Notes under the pieces: generated by a model
The model's database searches: none
What the model was told of the DNA's origin: nothing
Seen by the model: only the letters and a program-made list of their open reading frames with translations
Translations under genes and position numbers: made by a program
Shown here: one piece after another, positions 3,123-6,095 of the stretch
Layout of the letters: the number at the start of each line of letters is the position of its first letter
Numbering within the stretch: position 1 is the stretch's first letter
NCBI GenBank assembly: GCA_021442545.1
Contig: JABUSX010000472.1
Location: 1-6,095, forward strand
Length of the DNA stretch: 6,095 nt
Reading direction: 5' to 3'
DNA from: Eubacterium sp.
GTDB lineage: Bacteria; Bacillota; Clostridia; Lachnospirales; Lachnospiraceae

Positions 3123-6095
3123 ATGTTTGATTTTGTCAGAGAAGTGAAGGAGTGGTCCCTTAGGACCCCGGACAGAATTGCGGTCGTTGCAGGCGGCGGA
3201 ACGGAAAAAACAACTTACAGACAGCTGGATGAGCTTTCCGGAAAGGTATATCGGTATCTGAAACAGAAAGGCATCGGTAAAGAAGATTTTGTTGCCGTTT
3301 CCCTTTTCCGCAGCGCAGCCCCTTTTATTGCCATGCTGGGTATTATGAAAGCGGGTGCGGCATTTGTACTGCTGGAGAAAGATACTCCCTCTGCGCGTCT
3401 GGAGTTCATTTTAAAGGACTGTAACTGCAGGATGCTGATCACTCCGGAGATCTGGAATGAGATCATGGAAACGGATAGTCTTCCGGGTTATGAAGATCGG
3501 GATGAGCATGATGCTGCGTTTGCAGTATATACCTCCGGGTCCACAGGGAATCCTAAGGGGGTCGTTCATGAAGCGGGAAATATCGGGAGAATCTGCGAAA
3601 GCTACTGTACGGATGGGGAACCGATCTTTCTCCCGGGCGATGTATTCGCTCTGCTTGCACCGATTTCCTTTGTTCCATCTGTGGTATTCAGTTTTCTTAC
3701 CCTTACTGTCGGTGCAGAGCTGCATGTGATTTCTCTTGCAGTGGTCAAAAATCCGTCTGCTCTTGAGAAATGTCTGTTTGATGAGAAGATCACCATTTTC
3801 TTTGCAGCTCCTACACTTTACCGATCGATTCGATCCATCAGTCCTACCGTCAGAACGATCATTCTCGGGAGTGAAACAGTCAGCGGTATCTGGAACCCGG
3901 ACCATAAATGTCTGTGCCTCTATTCTTCCAGTGAACTTGCCTTCTGTTTCGCCTCCTTTTATCTCGATCAGGCCTATGAGCGCACACCCATCGGCAGAAC
4001 CCATGCGTGGTGTTTTTACAAGATCATGAATGAAAACGGAAGGGAAGCAGCGGAAGGAGAAGATGGTGAGCTGTGGGTGGAAAATCCCTTCGTGAGGGGC
4101 TACCTGAATCTGCCCGATCAGACGGAGAAAGTCTTTGACAAAAACCATATGTACCATACGGGGGACATCGTTCGTCAGCTTCCGGACGGAAAGCTTGTGG
4201 TGCTGGGACGAAACGATGACATGATCAAGATCAACGGCAACCGTGTGGAAACAGGTGAAGTGGAGTCTGCGGTAAAAAAGGTACTGGGCATTGACCGATG
4301 TGTGGTGAAGGGCTTCACCGAAGAAAAGTCTGCCTACCTCTGTGCCTACTACACGGATGACATCGAGATCGATTACGGCAAGACCAGAGAAGCGCTGCAG
4401 GAGCTGGTGCCGGATTACATGATACCGTCTCATTTCATCAGACTGGAAGAATTTCCGAAAAATGTCAACGGGAAGATGGACCGACGTTCCTTAAAAGCTC
4501 CGGTCTTCCTTTCCTATCGGTCTGAATATGCGGCACCGGAAACGGAGACGGAAGCAGCTCTGTGCGGTGCTTATGAAGAAGTGCTGCACATGGATCATAT
4601 TGGTATTGATGATGATTTTATAGCATTGGGGGGTGACAGTCTCCGGCTGATGCAGCTTTCATCACTTTTCCCGGATCCAGGATTCACAGCGAAACATGTT
4701 TTTGATCTGCGGACGCCGCGGAAGCTGGCAGAATTTCTGGAAAGTCAGGGAGAAAAGGAACCGGATCTTAAGAGATCCGTTCGGTCGGATGGAGATTGGC
4801 CCCTTAGCAAGGCACAGATCGGTATCTTTCTGGAATGTCTGAAACACAATGGGAAAGCCATTTATAACAATCCGCTTCTGGCGGAGCTGCCGAAGGATAT
4901 TGACCTGCCCCGTCTTTGCAAAGCTATCGAAAACACGGTGGCAGCGCATCCCGCTCTCTTTACCGCCTTCTTTGTGAATGCAGAGGGTGATCCGCGGCAG
5001 AAGCCGGATACAAGAACGTATTCGCAAAGGATTCAAACGCTGACCGGAGAAACGTTTGAACGGCAGAAAACCGGACTGGTAAAACCTTTTGATATCCTGA
5101 ACGACAGACTATTCCGAATTGAACTGTTCCAAACGGAAGATACGGCGTATCTGTTTATGGATTTTCATCATCTGGTGATAGACGGAACATCTTTTGGAAT
5201 CCTGATGGCAGACCTGGACAGCTCTTATCGGGGGAAGGAGATTCCCGGTGAAACCTGTACGGTTTTTGATCTGGCAGGAGAGGAAGATGCGGATCGGCGC
5301 AGCCCGATCTATGAAACGGCGCGGGCCTGGCATGAGGAGTATCTGAAGGGTGCGGATACGGATAATCTTCCCCGGGGAGACAGAAACGGCAGAGGAGAGA
5401 GCCGAAAAAAATGCCGTTATTCTTTTGCTCTGTCCGTACGGGAACTGTCGAAGCTCTGCGGCGAGCAGAACACGTCTGTCAATGTCCTGTCCAATGCAGC
5501 CTTCGGATATTTGCTCTCTGTCTGTCTTCGAAAGGAAGATGTGAGTTTTGCCACCGTTTTTAACGGTCGTACCGACCTGAAGCAGAACCGTACCGTAGGC
5601 ATGATGGTACGTACGATTCCCATGCGCTGCAGGATACATGATAATTCCGATATCCGCACCTACCTTAATGAGACAAAAGAACACCTGCTGGGTGCAATGG
5701 CTAACGACCTGTACAGCTTTGATGAAGTGAGTGCGTCATACGGTCTGACGAGCGAGGTGCTTTTTGCCTGTCAGGACAAGATCAATGTCCGTCCTGCTCT
5801 GGACGGAAAGCTGCTGAAGCACATCCCACTGGCCTATCAGGCCACAGAATCGTCTTTCAGCGTTGAACTGTGGCTGCCGGAAGATGGACGGGTATACGTA
5901 AGTGCTGAATACGATGACAGCAGATATTCGGAAAACCTGATCAGGAGAATGCTCTCCTTATACGAGCGCATTCTGACCGGTCTGCTTAAGAGAGAACGAC
6001 TGGATGAAATAGCTCTTGTGAGTGATACGGAACAGAAGGCACTGCTGAAACTCGGTACCGGTCGGCAGGAACCGTATGATCCGGAAGAAACCTTC
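3123..6095 (+). CDS. Non-ribosomal peptide synthetase, A-T-C-(A) start, 3'-truncated by the window edge
   Basis: This is the N-terminal 991 residues of a modular synthetase, with no stop before the window ends. An in-frame TGA at 3087 makes ATG 3123 the first possible ATG start; a weak GGGAAAAAG precedes it. A1 (about 1-455) activates the starter as acyl-AMP. It shows TTYRQL, MKAGAAFVLL, A3 YTSGSTGNPKG (136-146), A6 GELWV...VRGYL (from 315), A7 HTGD (345-348), A8 GRNDDMIKINGNRVETGE (from 362) and the A10 lysine K451 in NGKMDR. A1 is compact, its A5 reads YSSSE (267-271), and the position of the amino-group-binding aspartate reads V184 (ISFVPSVV). T (about 470-540) carries the phosphopantetheine serine S506 in LGGDSL. 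C (about 559-957) has WPLSKAQ, HHLVIDG (682-688, catalytic H683) and VGMMVRTIPMR (825-835). The linker EQKALLKLGTGRQEPYD then opens a second A domain. Lack of a leading C domain marks an initiation module. The product, total module number and release mode cannot be seen. The synthetase assignment is secure; the substrate is inferred. Confidence 0.95.
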   Translation, partial: MFDFVREVKEWSLRTPDRIAVVAGGGTEKTTYRQLDELSGKVYRYLKQKGIGKEDFVAVSLFRSAAPFIAMLGIMKAGAAFVLLEKDTPSARLEFILKDCNCRMLITPEIWNEIMETDSLPGYEDRDEHDAAFAVYTSGSTGNPKGVVHEAGNIGRICESYCTDGEPIFLPGDVFALLAPISFVPSVVFSFLTLTVGAELHVISLAVVKNPSALEKCLFDEKITIFFAAPTLYRSIRSISPTVRTIILGSETVSGIWNPDHKCLCLYSSSELAFCFASFYLDQAYERTPIGRTHAWCFYKIMNENGREAAEGEDGELWVENPFVRGYLNLPDQTEKVFDKNHMYHTGDIVRQLPDGKLVVLGRNDDMIKINGNRVETGEVESAVKKVLGIDRCVVKGFTEEKSAYLCAYYTDDIEIDYGKTREALQELVPDYMIPSHFIRLEEFPKNVNGKMDRRSLKAPVFLSYRSEYAAPETETEAALCGAYEEVLHMDHIGIDDDFIALGGDSLRLMQLSSLFPDPGFTAKHVFDLRTPRKLAEFLESQGEKEPDLKRSVRSDGDWPLSKAQIGIFLECLKHNGKAIYNNPLLAELPKDIDLPRLCKAIENTVAAHPALFTAFFVNAEGDPRQKPDTRTYSQRIQTLTGETFERQKTGLVKPFDILNDRLFRIELFQTEDTAYLFMDFHHLVIDGTSFGILMADLDSSYRGKEIPGETCTVFDLAGEEDADRRSPIYETARAWHEEYLKGADTDNLPRGDRNGRGESRKKCRYSFALSVRELSKLCGEQNTSVNVLSNAAFGYLLSVCLRKEDVSFATVFNGRTDLKQNRTVGMMVRTIPMRCRIHDNSDIRTYLNETKEHLLGAMANDLYSFDEVSASYGLTSEVLFACQDKINVRPALDGKLLKHIPLAYQATESSFSVELWLPEDGRVYVSAEYDDSRYSENLIRRMLSLYERILTGLLKRERLDEIALVSDTEQKALLKLGTGRQEPYDPEETF

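Noticed and set aside
3411..4433. Long open frame on the minus strand (340 codons) opposite the synthetase.
   Set aside because: It lies antisense to A1, whose motifs are clear. The translation shows no recognisable domain, and such long antisense frames are common opposite codon-biased genes.

Overview
The window looks like chromosomal DNA from a Firmicute, most likely an anaerobic Clostridia-type bacterium. The reasons are the der-plsY gene pair, a 6S RNA with Firmicutes-like landmarks, strong GGAGG ribosome binding sites, T-rich intrinsic terminators, a tRNA gene without an encoded CCA end, and mid-range GC. I cannot name a genus from sequence alone. Everything I support lies on the + strand.

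Layout. Positions 1-1886 hold the end of a housekeeping operon: der (ribosome-assembly GTPase, N-terminus cut off by the window) overlaps plsY (membrane acyltransferase of phospholipid synthesis) by 4 bp, and the operon closes at a perfect 13-bp hairpin terminator near 1952-1988. Positions 1887-2525 carry no protein gene. After the terminator come about 85 bases in which I see nothing definite, then an extended -10 promoter, a probable 6S RNA (about 2109-2305), a tRNA-Leu(CAA) gene 15-20 bases further on, and a strong terminator at 2429-2453. tadA (tRNA adenosine deaminase) follows at 2526-3029.

From 3123 to the last base runs one uninterrupted reading frame of 991 codons that leaves the window still open: the front of a non-ribosomal peptide synthetase. 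Its order is adenylation (A1), thiolation (T), condensation (C), then the first residues of a second adenylation domain (A2). There is no condensation domain before A1, so this is an initiation module. In A1 the position that normally holds the aspartate gripping the substrate alpha-amino group reads as valine, and the A5 core motif is also divergent. The starter may therefore be a carboxylic acid that is not an ordinary alpha-amino acid. This is the most interesting part of the window.

How the parts relate: der, plsY, 6S RNA, tRNA-Leu and tadA are core translation, membrane and transcription-control functions. The synthetase is an accessory biosynthetic gene placed 93 bases after tadA with no terminator between them that I can see. 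Its later modules, release domain and tailoring genes lie beyond the right edge.
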